From Bacillota bacterium (GTDB lineage Bacteria; Bacillota; Clostridia; Tissierellales; Tissierellaceae): 64,000 nucleotides of DNA. This document shows, in pieces, positions 31,125 to 39,677 of the stretch (positions within the stretch are counted from its first letter, which is position 1; each line of letters starts with the position of its first letter). A program made the translations under genes and the position numbers. The stretch lies in the NCBI GenBank assembly GCA_023388495.1, contig JAEWGC010000008.1, positions 1-64,000 on the forward strand, in the 5' to 3' direction. The notes under the pieces were generated by a model. It ran no database searches. It had not been told where the DNA came from and saw only the letters and a list, made by a program, of their open reading frames with translations.

Positions 31125-32594
31125 ATGTACGAATCAATTAATGCTAAAAATATTGATCTTGAATTCAATGGTAAAAACATTCTTGATATCAAGGAATTAA
31201 CCATTTATGAAGGGGAAAGGATTGGACTTATTGGAAAGAATGGCTCAGGCAAAACATCTCTTCTTAGAATACTGGCAAGGGATTTAATATTGTCTGGCTG
31301 CGAAGTTACCCATAATGGAAATGTTATAATGATTCCTCAAATTCCCATAGAACAAAGTCAGGAAATTAGCGAATCTAATTATTGGACTTCTTTATGGCAA
31401 ATCAATTCCAAAAGTACAGATATTATGAGCGGTGGAGAGGAAACTCGCCATAGAATTTCTAAGGCATTTTCAGAGGAAGCAGTATGTATCTTAGCAGATG
31501 AACCAACATCACATTTAGATAGAGAAGGAACAGAGCTTCTAATCCAACAGCTAAGTTACTATACAGGTGCTCTTGTTATTATAAGTCACGATCGTTATTT
31601 CCTAGATTCCATGGTCCATAAGATTTGGGAAATTAGAGATAACGAAATAGTAGAATATTACGGTAACTATTCAGATTATTTAACTCAAATTGAATTTGAA
31701 CGTGAGCAACAAGAAAAACAATATGAAATATATCTAAATGAAAGCGAAAGATTAAAGCAATCTATAGAAACTATAAAGAAAAAAGCAAGTAGCCTGCAAA
31801 CTAAACAAATTGGGAAACCAATGAAAGACAGTAATCAGAAAGCAGGTAGATTAAGTATGCAGAGACCCGTTGGAAGTAAAGAAAAAAGCATGAATAAGGC
31901 AGCAAAGAGTATAGAGAAAAGATTAGAATCCTTGGAAGAAGTCAATGCTCCATTAGCACACAGTAGAATATCCTTCAGACAAAGTGAAGCCGTTAAACTA
32001 TATAATGATTTTCCAATTATGGGAGACAATATTTGTAAATATCTAGGAGATACCCTTATCTTCGACAACGCATCTTTCATGGCTCCCTTAGGGGAGAAAA
32101 TAGCCATTACTGGTGATAATGGTGTAGGTAAAACCACATTTCTTAAGATGATTTTATCTAATGATGACAGTTTAACAATTTCTAAAAAAGCTAAAATCGG
32201 ATATTTTAAACAGCAAAATTATAAATCAACCAGTAATGAATCTTTGCTCCAATTTTTATCTCAGGACTCCGACTATAAATCCCATGAGCTAATTGCAATG
32301 CTAATCCAAATTGGATTTGAAGTCCAGGATATTAGAAAATCATTAAATCAACTTAGTGGCGGTGAGCTTACTAAATTGATGCTTGTTAAGATGCTATCGG
32401 GGCAATACAACATACTCCTAATGGATGAACCTTCCACATTTCTTGACACACAGAGCGTTGAAGCATTAGAATCTATGATGATGACATACCAAGGAACTAT
32501 TGTATTTGTCTCTCATGATATAACTTTAATAAATAATGTAGCGGATATTATTTATGAAATAAAAGATAAAAAAATAAATAAAATAAAAGCTTAA
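31125..32594 (+). CDS. ABC-F ribosomal protection protein (Vga/Lsa/CplR-like)
   Basis: About 489 residues with two ABC domains and no membrane segments. Domain 1 has GKNGSGKTS, MSGGEETR and ILADEPTSHLD; domain 2 has GDNGVGKTT, LSGGELTK and LLMDEPSTFLD. A charged linker of about 85 residues lies between, where the antibiotic-resistance-determining interdomain loop sits. ABC-F proteins of this size bind the ribosomal E site and displace lincosamides, streptogramin A, pleuromutilins or macrolides. ATG 31125 follows AAAGGGG; an upstream ATG at 31083 lacks a site. The leader peptide and attenuator support an antibiotic-inducible gene. Confidence 0.85.
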   Translation: MYESINAKNIDLEFNGKNILDIKELTIYEGERIGLIGKNGSGKTSLLRILARDLILSGCEVTHNGNVIMIPQIPIEQSQEISESNYWTSLWQINSKSTDIMSGGEETRHRISKAFSEEAVCILADEPTSHLDREGTELLIQQLSYYTGALVIISHDRYFLDSMVHKIWEIRDNEIVEYYGNYSDYLTQIEFEREQQEKQYEIYLNESERLKQSIETIKKKASSLQTKQIGKPMKDSNQKAGRLSMQRPVGSKEKSMNKAAKSIEKRLESLEEVNAPLAHSRISFRQSEAVKLYNDFPIMGDNICKYLGDTLIFDNASFMAPLGEKIAITGDNGVGKTTFLKMILSNDDSLTISKKAKIGYFKQQNYKSTSNESLLQFLSQDSDYKSHELIAMLIQIGFEVQDIRKSLNQLSGGELTKLMLVKMLSGQYNILLMDEPSTFLDTQSVEALESMMMTYQGTIVFVSHDITLINNVADIIYEIKDKKINKIKA

Positions 32595-32615
32595 ATATAA
32601 ATCAAAATATAAACT

Positions 32616-32651
32616 AGGAGGGTAAGCAATTGTTTTAGCTACCCTCCTTTC
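32616..32651. terminator. Bidirectional terminator between ABC-F and nucleoid protein genes
   Basis: AGGAGGGTAAGC pairs with GCTACCCTCCT (one bulge) around an AT-rich loop, followed by TT-rich sequence; it lies between convergent genes. Confidence 0.75.
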
Positions 32652-32673
32652 AAATATTAGAATTTTAAATTCC

Positions 32674-33669
32674 TTAGCTTCCTTGTTTAATTTTACTAAT
32701 ATTTTTTATTAGTATAGATATAGTCCCATCAGGGTTATTTATAAATTCAATAATATTCTTATCTCGATAAATATCAACTGGTACATCAAGTTGTATACCA
32801 CTATCAGTTTTAATCTTATGTACCGTTAATTTCTTTTCTGGTTTTTTCCCCTCTAAATCTACAACCTTATTAACTCCAGCCTCTTCTACTCTTTCTATGT
32901 ATTCTTTTTTAATATCAGGACTGTTTCTAAACATTGCATTTGCAACGCTTTCTACTTCAATAGTACCACTATCAAGATTATCATAAATAGCCTCTTTAAT
33001 CTGTGATACTTTCTCAAAATCTTCATCATAGTATCTTTTAGTTATATCTTTAGCTACTTCTCTAATAACCTTAATACTTTCTTTAATAGAAAGGTCTGTC
33101 TCGCATTGTAAAAACAACTTAGAAAAATACAATATCTTTTCTCCCTCAATATCGTATTCTCTTTCAAATATCCTTAGTGATAGGTCTTCTAAGTTAATTA
33201 ATGCTGCTTCAATGTTTTTTTGTGTTTCTGATGGAAACATTACTTTGTTGACAACTATTTTATTTAAGGTTCCATTATCCCCATAATCCACATAATGAGT
33301 ATATCCTTCTTTGTAGTTAAATTTAATGATAACAAGATAGTTATGCCCTTCAATATTTAGTGAAGCTATTAGTAAATCACCACTAGGTATTTCCATATAT
33401 CTTAGCATAGTATTATATAGTTTCTCTGCAATAGATATCGTAGTATTGATAAAATCTTCATTTATATTATAGATTAAGTCTTTAAATTTTGAGTCTTCAG
33501 CAAATCTCCCAGATTTTACACTTTGATCATTAAATATTCTTTCAATATGTCTTCCTATGAAATCCTGTACTTTTTCATCCTCTAACTCCAAACTCTCTTG
33601 AGAGTAAACAGGTAATCCTGAGGTAGAATCAAGTATATGAAGTATAGCATCATTTATTGTTATTTCCAA
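32674..33669 (-). CDS. Nucleoid-associated protein, NdpA/YejK family
   Basis: 331 residues matching the NdpA (37-kDa nucleoid-associated) family. ITINDAILHILDSTSG at the start, HYVDYGDNGTLNKIVVNKVMFPSE-type beta region, and FLQCETDLSIKESIK are recognisable. The start is TTG (33667-33669) with AAGGAGTG 8-9 nt upstream. Family members in Clostridia are often near phage or mobile functions, but none is seen here. Role: DNA binding of unclear purpose. Confidence 0.75.
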   Translation of the reverse strand: MEITINDAILHILDSTSGLPVYSQESLELEDEKVQDFIGRHIERIFNDQSVKSGRFAEDSKFKDLIYNINEDFINTTISIAEKLYNTMLRYMEIPSGDLLIASLNIEGHNYLVIIKFNYKEGYTHYVDYGDNGTLNKIVVNKVMFPSETQKNIEAALINLEDLSLRIFEREYDIEGEKILYFSKLFLQCETDLSIKESIKVIREVAKDITKRYYDEDFEKVSQIKEAIYDNLDSGTIEVESVANAMFRNSPDIKKEYIERVEEAGVNKVVDLEGKKPEKKLTVHKIKTDSGIQLDVPVDIYRDKNIIEFINNPDGTISILIKNISKIKQGS

Positions 33670-33735
33670 TTGTATTCACTCCTTACTGCAATTAATTATA
33701 CTATATTTTTCTTAAATATGCGAACTACCAAACGC

Positions 33736-33770
33736 AAAAAAGACAGGAGAAACGTCCCCATGTCTTTTTT
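33736..33770 (-). terminator. Terminator after the Nfu-type gene
   Basis: AAAAAAGACA (33736-33745) pairs with TGTCTTTTTT (33761-33770), with a GC-containing inner part; U-rich on both strands. It ends the minus-strand 4-hydroxybutyrate operon. Confidence 0.8.
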
Positions 33771-33777
33771 TGTTATT

Positions 33778-34065
33778 TCATCTTTTTAAAATTTTTCTAG
33801 CAAAGGCCAGTAAATCCTCATTAACCTGATTTACTAGAACTACCTTATCTATGGAGTCTCCTAGTTTTTCCTTTAATATACTTTCCACAATCTCCTCAGT
33901 TGTAATCTGGGCAGAGGGGCAACCATGGCAATTTCCTGTTAAGATGACCCTAACCACCCTATTCATAACAGAGTTAACTTTTATATCTCCCCCATGAAGC
34001 TTAAGCTGTGGTCTAATGAACTCTTCTACCACATCCTCTACTTCATTTAATAAAATATCTTCCAA
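33778..34065 (-). CDS. NifU C-terminal-type (Nfu) Fe-S scaffold protein
   Basis: 95 residues, the Nfu domain: FIRPQLKLHGGDIKV and GNCHGCPSAQITT with the CxxC that binds a [4Fe-4S] cluster between two subunits. The TTG start follows GGAGGG. It is the last gene after the 4-hydroxybutyryl-CoA dehydratase, a [4Fe-4S] flavoenzyme, so delivering a cluster to that enzyme is a reasonable reading of the operon (inference). Confidence 0.88.
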   Translation of the reverse strand: MEDILLNEVEDVVEEFIRPQLKLHGGDIKVNSVMNRVVRVILTGNCHGCPSAQITTEEIVESILKEKLGDSIDKVVLVNQVNEDLLAFARKILKR

Positions 34066-34092
34066 GGCAAACCCTCCACTAGATTATTTTTC

Positions 34093-35556
34093 TTATTTAT
34101 CCTTACTCACATCTACTTGAGCAATTATTCTTGCCATTTCCTTCTTAGCCTCAAGATTTCCTTGACGAGCAATCATTATTCTTTGAGCCTGTGGAGAACC
34201 AGCACCATGCATTGATTCCGTTCTATATCCAACTGCAGCAGTACCTAATGTAATATTTTCAATTAACCTTAATACCCTCATACGATTTTCTGTTGAAGTT
34301 CCAGTTTTTCCAACTAGGTATTTTTCAACATATTTTCCTATTTCCGGGTCTTTAAAGTCTTTTTCTGATGGCATAGTAACCATCAATCCACCAGCTATAT
34401 CTTCTGCTAAGCGTGCTATTTCATATGGGAATCGGGTTACATTTTGTTTACATACATTTGCTAATAATAAGTCAATTAAATAGTTTCCAGAATCAGTTTT
34501 GCTTCCTTCTGCCGAACAGGCAACAGCACATGCCCATAGAGTTTCATTTAAATGCATCATTTCAATTAACTTATCTTTTATATGACTTGCCTTGTTGGCA
34601 CCATTATAGTCTGCTGCTAAAGCTGCTGCTCCTATTAGCACATCGCCTACACCTGTCTTACATGCGTAGGATTGTCTATGATATCCTGCAAATCTTTCAA
34701 CTAACATGCCTGCATATTTGGCTTCCTTACACATAAATACTCTTTCATTTGGTACAAATACATCGTTGAATATAACCAATGCTTCATGACCACCAAAATT
34801 AGCATTTCCAAGATCAATATCTGCACCATCTTCAAGTTTTCTTGTATCACAGGATTGACGCCCATAAATCATTATTACACCTTCTGCATCAGATGGTACT
34901 GCAAAAGATACTGCATAGTCTTTGTCCTCTTCTTTTAATGCAATTGTAGGCATGATTAGATGCTCATGGGAGTTTATGGCCCCTGTTTGATGAGCCTTTG
35001 CCCCTCTAACTATGATACCATCTTCTCTTACTTCGGTAATACGAAGATATAAATCAGGATCTTCTTGCTGTGATGGAGAAAGTCCTCTGTCTCCCTTTGG
35101 ATCTGTCATTGCTCCATCTACTGTATAATCATTTTCTTGAATGAATTTTAAGTAGTTTACAAATCTCTCATGATAGTTTGTTCCATATTCCTTATCCATT
35201 TCAAATGTAGTTGAATAAATTGCATTAAATGCATCCATACCTACACATCTTTGGAAACAAGAAGCAGTTTTTTGACCTAATAATCTTTGCATTTTTATCT
35301 TTTTAATTAAATCTTCAGTGCTTTGATGTATATGACAGAATCTATTGATTACCTCTCCTGTTAAATGTGATTTCGTAGTCATTAACTCCTTATATTCTTC
35401 TTGCTGGGCTAATTCATAGGTCATTGCAACTGAATTCATAGAAGGTCTGATTATTGGATGATCCACAGGATTTTCAACAAGCTCACCAAATAAATATACC
35501 TTTAGATTCATCTTTCTTAAACTTTCTATATACTCCTCCCTAGTCATTAATGCCAT
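34093..35556 (-). CDS. abfD: 4-hydroxybutyryl-CoA dehydratase / vinylacetyl-CoA isomerase
   Basis: 487 residues of the HpaB/acyl-CoA-dehydrogenase-like family. It converts 4-hydroxybutyryl-CoA to crotonyl-CoA with FAD and an unusual [4Fe-4S] cluster. The ligand segment ASCFQRC gives Cys100 and Cys104, equivalent to Cys99 and Cys103 of the Clostridium aminobutyricum enzyme; His293 in YHRQSYACK equals His292. The fourth ligand, Cys299, is one residue closer to that histidine than in the characterised enzyme. Residues matching Arg90, Thr190 and Tyr296 are present. It is operonic with CoA-transferase, 4-hydroxybutyrate dehydrogenase and acylating aldehyde dehydrogenase. Confidence 0.9.
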   Translation of the reverse strand: MALMTREEYIESLRKMNLKVYLFGELVENPVDHPIIRPSMNSVAMTYELAQQEEYKELMTTKSHLTGEVINRFCHIHQSTEDLIKKIKMQRLLGQKTASCFQRCVGMDAFNAIYSTTFEMDKEYGTNYHERFVNYLKFIQENDYTVDGAMTDPKGDRGLSPSQQEDPDLYLRITEVREDGIIVRGAKAHQTGAINSHEHLIMPTIALKEEDKDYAVSFAVPSDAEGVIMIYGRQSCDTRKLEDGADIDLGNANFGGHEALVIFNDVFVPNERVFMCKEAKYAGMLVERFAGYHRQSYACKTGVGDVLIGAAALAADYNGANKASHIKDKLIEMMHLNETLWACAVACSAEGSKTDSGNYLIDLLLANVCKQNVTRFPYEIARLAEDIAGGLMVTMPSEKDFKDPEIGKYVEKYLVGKTGTSTENRMRVLRLIENITLGTAAVGYRTESMHGAGSPQAQRIMIARQGNLEAKKEMARIIAQVDVSKDK

Positions 35557-35588
35557 TTAAAACATCTCCTTTTAAATATATTTTAATT

Positions 35589-36890
35589 TTAGAACTTGTC
35601 ATTAAATCTACTTTCCCATTCCTTTATAAGTTCCTCTCTAAAGTTTGGATGAGCTATATTGATTAAAGCTCTTCCCCTATCCTTTAGGGTCTTTCCCTTA
35701 AGGTTAGCCATTCCATACTCAGTAACTATATAATGTACATCGTTTCTTGAAGTAGTAACAGCTGCACCTTCATCTATTAGAGATACTATTCTAGAAACCG
35801 TTCCCTTTGCTGCTGTAGAAGGCATTGCTATAATAGACTTTCCATCCTTTGCCATAGAAGCACCGCGAACAAAGTCAACCTGTCCTCCTACCCCGCTGAA
35901 TTGTTTCTTTCCTACCGAGTCTGAAACCACTTGTCCCATTAAGTCCACTTGTATACATGAATTAATTGATACCATTTTATAATTCTTCATTACTACACAT
36001 GGATCATTTACATAATCTACTGGATACATCTCTATATCTGGATTATTATTTACAAAATCATATAGCCTTTTTGTCCCCATTAAAAATGTAACTACCATTT
36101 TCCCAGGATGCAAAGTTTTCATCTTATTTGTAATTACTCCTGCCTCATAAAGCTCTACAACTCCGTCAGATATCATCTCCGAATGAATACCTAAGTCCTT
36201 TTTATCCTTTAAAAATAATAATACTGCATCTGGTATTGCCCCTATGCCTAATTGGAGAGTTGAGCCATCTTCAATTAATGAAGCACAATGCTCTCCTATT
36301 GCTCTTTCTATTTCAGATATCTTAGGAGGATTTAAAACAGGAATTGGCATATTTCCTTCAACTATATAATCTATCTCTGATATATGGATCTTTGAATCTC
36401 CCATTGTTCTGGGCATTTCTTCATTTATTTGGGCAATTGTTAACTTTGCAGATTTAGCAGCTTCTTTTGTATAATCCACAGATGTTCCTAGACTGCAATA
36501 TCCATTTTCATCTGGTGTACTAAGGCTTATCAATGCAACATCTACTGGAAGAGTACCATCCCTAAAAAGTCTTGGAACCTCTGAGAAAAAGCAAGGAGTA
36601 TAATCTGCTCTACCTAAATTAATTGCCTCTCTAGTAGATACACCTGCAAATAAAGCATTATGTCGGAAATGTTTCTCCATGCCTTCTTGTAAGTATTCAC
36701 CTTTTCCCATTGGGACCATATGAACTATTTCTACATTTTCATACTGAGACTTATTTGCTACCATTGATTCTATTAACAAAGAGGGTTCACCTACAGCATG
36801 ACCTATGACTACCCTGTCTCCAGATTCTATATGCTTTACTGCTTCTTCCTTAGATACTAGCCTATTGTTATATTCTAATTTCCAATCCAT
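35589..36890 (-). CDS. abfT: 4-hydroxybutyrate (acyl) CoA-transferase
   Basis: 433 residues of the acetyl-CoA hydrolase/transferase family (Cat2/AbfT). RVVIGHAVGEPSLLIESMV, ISLSTPDENGYCSLGTSVD, LQLGIGAIPDAVL and the C-terminal GVGGQVDFVRGASMA and VTEYGMANLKGKTLKDRGRALINIAHP-type blocks are present. The conserved glutamate that forms the CoA thioester lies in HSEMISDGVVELYEAG-like surroundings. It activates 4-hydroxybutyrate using acetyl-CoA or butyryl-CoA. GGGGTGATTAA precedes ATG 36890. Confidence 0.9.
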   Translation of the reverse strand: MDWKLEYNNRLVSKEEAVKHIESGDRVVIGHAVGEPSLLIESMVANKSQYENVEIVHMVPMGKGEYLQEGMEKHFRHNALFAGVSTREAINLGRADYTPCFFSEVPRLFRDGTLPVDVALISLSTPDENGYCSLGTSVDYTKEAAKSAKLTIAQINEEMPRTMGDSKIHISEIDYIVEGNMPIPVLNPPKISEIERAIGEHCASLIEDGSTLQLGIGAIPDAVLLFLKDKKDLGIHSEMISDGVVELYEAGVITNKMKTLHPGKMVVTFLMGTKRLYDFVNNNPDIEMYPVDYVNDPCVVMKNYKMVSINSCIQVDLMGQVVSDSVGKKQFSGVGGQVDFVRGASMAKDGKSIIAMPSTAAKGTVSRIVSLIDEGAAVTTSRNDVHYIVTEYGMANLKGKTLKDRGRALINIAHPNFREELIKEWESRFNDKF

Positions 36891-36900
36891 TTAATCACCC

Positions 36901-38016
36901 CTAAAACAATCTAGCGAAAATCCCTTTTATTTCATCTCTGGATAGTTCTATATAATTATTTGCTAATAATCTTTGTTGTTTTTCAAGTACAGATACTGTA
37001 AATTCTTCTATTTCTTCTTCCTTCATACCATATTCCCTAAGTGTTTTTTTAGGAAGCAAATTGTTTAACATCTTTTCAAGTTCATCATATACATCTTCAA
37101 CTGTAGTTCCTATTAAATCTGCCATCATCTTGTTTACTTCTTTTATCTTGCCATTAGGATTTAATCTGTTATATGTTCTAAATACCTCTACAAAGAATTG
37201 ATAATTTACTTCTCCATGAGGTACATGATAAGTTCCTCCCACTGGATATGATAGTGCGTGAACTGCACCTACTCCTGTGTTTGCAAAAGCTATACCTGCA
37301 TAGTTACTTGCAATTAGAAAATCCTCTATTACTTCTATTCTATAGTCTTGTCCTTTTTCAATAATATCCAGATATCTCTTCATTATGATTTCAATTGCTT
37401 TTATACTAAATAATTCTGTATAGCAATTTGATTTTGGTGATACTAAGGATTCTATTGCATGAATCAAAGCGTCTATAGAACTTGTTACAAAGAATTTATA
37501 AGGCAATGTCTTTAACATATCCGGAATTAATATAGCATAATCTGCATATAATTCATCTACTGCTAATCCCATCTTTGTTCCCTTGGTTTTTATTTCAGCT
37601 ATGGAAATATTAGTAGCTTCACTTCCAGTACCGCAGGTAGTAGGGATTATCATTAACTCCTTCTCCTTTATTAGAGGTATGGTCTTTTCAAATAATTCCA
37701 ATGTATTTGTTGCATTCTTGATTACAAATAATTTTGCAATATCAATTACAGAACCGCCGCCGATTGCTATTACTCTATTGAAATCAACATCCTTTATATC
37801 ATTGAATATTTTATCTATCATCTCATCTGAAGGCTCTCCTAAACCATACTTCTCTTGATATACAATATGGCATGGTAGATTTAAATGTCCAAAATAAGGC
37901 TGATAAATATATTCGTTGGTTAATACCAAATCCTTTTCAGTTATAGGGAATGCTTCTACAAACTCAGCACAATTATTAAACTTATATATTTGAGGTTTTA
38001 TAATTAATTGTCTCAT
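36901..38016 (-). CDS. 4hbD: 4-hydroxybutyrate dehydrogenase (iron-type alcohol dehydrogenase)
   Basis: 371 residues, the same length I recall for Clostridium kluyveri 4HbD. Group III alcohol dehydrogenase motifs: IAIGGGSVIDIAKL (NAD-binding), PTTCGTGSEATNISI, DALIHAIESLVSPKSN and GAVHALSYPVGGTYHVPHGEVN with the metal-binding histidines. It reduces succinate semialdehyde to 4-hydroxybutyrate with NADH. GAAAGGAG precedes the ATG. It lies between the acylating aldehyde dehydrogenase and the CoA-transferase, in pathway order. Confidence 0.9.
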   Translation of the reverse strand: MRQLIIKPQIYKFNNCAEFVEAFPITEKDLVLTNEYIYQPYFGHLNLPCHIVYQEKYGLGEPSDEMIDKIFNDIKDVDFNRVIAIGGGSVIDIAKLFVIKNATNTLELFEKTIPLIKEKELMIIPTTCGTGSEATNISIAEIKTKGTKMGLAVDELYADYAILIPDMLKTLPYKFFVTSSIDALIHAIESLVSPKSNCYTELFSIKAIEIIMKRYLDIIEKGQDYRIEVIEDFLIASNYAGIAFANTGVGAVHALSYPVGGTYHVPHGEVNYQFFVEVFRTYNRLNPNGKIKEVNKMMADLIGTTVEDVYDELEKMLNNLLPKKTLREYGMKEEEIEEFTVSVLEKQQRLLANNYIELSRDEIKGIFARLF

Positions 38017-38030
38017 AGCTTTTCTCCTTT

Positions 38031-39392
38031 CTATGCCCAGATTTCTTCATCCGTTGGCGGAGTTATATTTTGTTTTACAAATGCTACTCTTGATACGTTA
38101 ATTAAATGCTTGTAGTTTAAGTTCTCTGATATACTATTATTTCCCCAAGTTCCACAGCCTAAAGTTGTAGTTGGTGACAGACTATTATACAAAGAGCCAC
38201 CTGCTGTTGTAGATGATGGTGCATTAACTACTAATCTTGAAACTGTAAGATTAAGTCCTGCATATTTTATATGTTCTTGATTGTTTGAGTGAATTACAGT
38301 TGTATGTCCCTTTCCTTCTAACTCAAGATTAGTTTGAGCAATTTCTACGGCTTCTTCAAATGTATTGTATGGCAGTATTATCATTGCAGGGCACATCTTT
38401 TCTTTACAAAGTAAATCTGCTTTTCCAACACCTGTTGGTTTTAACAATATTACCTTAGCTTCCTTTGGTACTTCAACACCTGCTAAATTTGCAACAAATT
38501 GTACTGATTGTCCAACTATATCTCCATTTATCATTCCATTTTTAAATAAAACATCTCTAAACTTACTTACAGTCTCTTCATCCCCAACATAGAAAGCTCC
38601 ATTTGATTCCATTGCCTTCACTATTTCATCATATTTATCTTGAGGTACTATAATAGATTGTTCTCCTGAGCAAATGATGCCATTATCAAATATTCTTCCT
38701 GAGATTACCTTTTTAGTAGCTTCCATAAAATCTATGTCTCTGTCCAGAATCACCTGAACATTACCAGCTCCTACTCCAAAGGATGGTTTCCCACTAGAAT
38801 ATGCTGACTTAACCATTGCCATACCGCCTGTAGCTAGAATTACATCAGTTTTTTGCATTAGTTCGTTTGTTAATTCAATTGATGGTTCTTCTATAATTTG
38901 AATTAAATTGTTTGGTGCACCTAGTTTTTTAATTTCCCTATTCATCAGTTCTACTGCATGAGTACTACATCTCTTCGCCCTTGGATGAGGAGCTACTATA
39001 ATTGCATTACCACCTTTTAATGCAAACATTGCATTACACATAGGAGTAACGATTGGATTTGTAGTAGGGGTAACAGCACAGACTACTCCTATGGGCTTAG
39101 CTATAGAAATCAACCCATTTTCAATATCTTCATCGATTATACCTATAGACTTTTTTCCCTTTAAACTATTCCAAATGGTTTTGGATTTGCCCCTGTTCTT
39201 AGCTACTTTATCCTCATATACTCCCATTCTTGTTTCTTCTACCGCTTCCTTTGCTAAAACCTCAGCATTATCATAAATTACCTTACCCATTGCCTTTACA
39301 ATGTCATCCACCTGCTCTTGAGTGAATTTTTCAAATACCCTTTGAGCTTCTCTTGCCTTTTCTACCATTATGTCTATAGCTGTTTTATTCAC
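38031..39392 (-). CDS. sucD: CoA-acylating succinate-semialdehyde-type dehydrogenase
   Basis: About 453 residues of the acylating aldehyde dehydrogenase family. PIGVVCAVTPTTNPIVTP, GVGAGNVQVILD and NGIICSGEQS (catalytic Cys) are the main blocks. In C. kluyveri the homologue SucD reduces succinyl-CoA to succinate semialdehyde; the following 4-hydroxybutyrate dehydrogenase supports that role. I prefer GTG 39392 (8 nt from GAGGG) over TTG 39395. It is the first gene behind a sigma-54 promoter. The N-terminus is ordinary for the family, with no microcompartment-type extension. Confidence 0.86.
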   Translation of the reverse strand: MNKTAIDIMVEKAREAQRVFEKFTQEQVDDIVKAMGKVIYDNAEVLAKEAVEETRMGVYEDKVAKNRGKSKTIWNSLKGKKSIGIIDEDIENGLISIAKPIGVVCAVTPTTNPIVTPMCNAMFALKGGNAIIVAPHPRAKRCSTHAVELMNREIKKLGAPNNLIQIIEEPSIELTNELMQKTDVILATGGMAMVKSAYSSGKPSFGVGAGNVQVILDRDIDFMEATKKVISGRIFDNGIICSGEQSIIVPQDKYDEIVKAMESNGAFYVGDEETVSKFRDVLFKNGMINGDIVGQSVQFVANLAGVEVPKEAKVILLKPTGVGKADLLCKEKMCPAMIILPYNTFEEAVEIAQTNLELEGKGHTTVIHSNNQEHIKYAGLNLTVSRLVVNAPSSTTAGGSLYNSLSPTTTLGCGTWGNNSISENLNYKHLINVSRVAFVKQNITPPTDEEIWA

Positions 39393-39434
39393 CAAACCAT
39401 CCCTCTTTTCTTATTATTTTAAAATAGATAACAT

Positions 39435-39450
39435 TGCAAGAAATATGCCA
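39435..39450 (-). promoter_or_regulatory. Sigma-54 promoter of the 4-hydroxybutyrate operon
   Basis: On the minus strand TGGCAT-ATTTC-TTGCA matches the -24/-12 consensus TGGCAC-N5-TTGCA with one mismatch. It is placed 43 nt before the sucD start, and a sigma-54-dependent activator gene lies upstream. Confidence 0.85.
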
Positions 39451-39539
39451 TTATAAAATATTTGTGAAAGTTTTCCATCACCTCTATTTTGCTCGTTAAA
39501 TAATTAACTTTCTTAGTCAAAAAATATTCCCTTTAGAAT

Positions 39540-39557
39540 TGTTGCATTATTGCATCA
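39540..39557. promoter_or_regulatory. Upstream activator site 1
   Basis: TGTTGCATTATTGCATCA contains opposed TTGCA/TGCA half-sites about 95 bp upstream of the sigma-54 promoter, a usual enhancer position. It shares half-sites with site 2. Confidence 0.5.
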
Positions 39558-39648
39558 TTTCCATTGGGAATTTTTAAAGTTTTTTTGATTTATCGACTTA
39601 AATATGGACTTCTCTTTTATCATTCTTTTATTATTCTTTTGTTACGCT

Positions 39649-39677
39649 TTTGCAACAAATTGCATTTTTGCAACAAT
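39649..39677. promoter_or_regulatory. Upstream activator site 2 (repeated TTGCA/TGCAA)
   Basis: The stretch holds TTTTGCAACAAATTGCA followed by TTTTTGCAACAA: three TTGCA-type half-sites, including palindromic TTGCATTTTTGCAA, about 200 bp upstream of the sigma-54 promoter and abutting the 3' end of the activator gene. Confidence 0.55.

Noticed and set aside
34093..39392. The acylating aldehyde dehydrogenase and alcohol dehydrogenase as missing core enzymes of the microcompartment
   Set aside because: They form a separate sigma-54 operon with CoA-transferase and dehydratase in the order of the 4-hydroxybutyrate pathway, and no BMC-targeting extension is evident.
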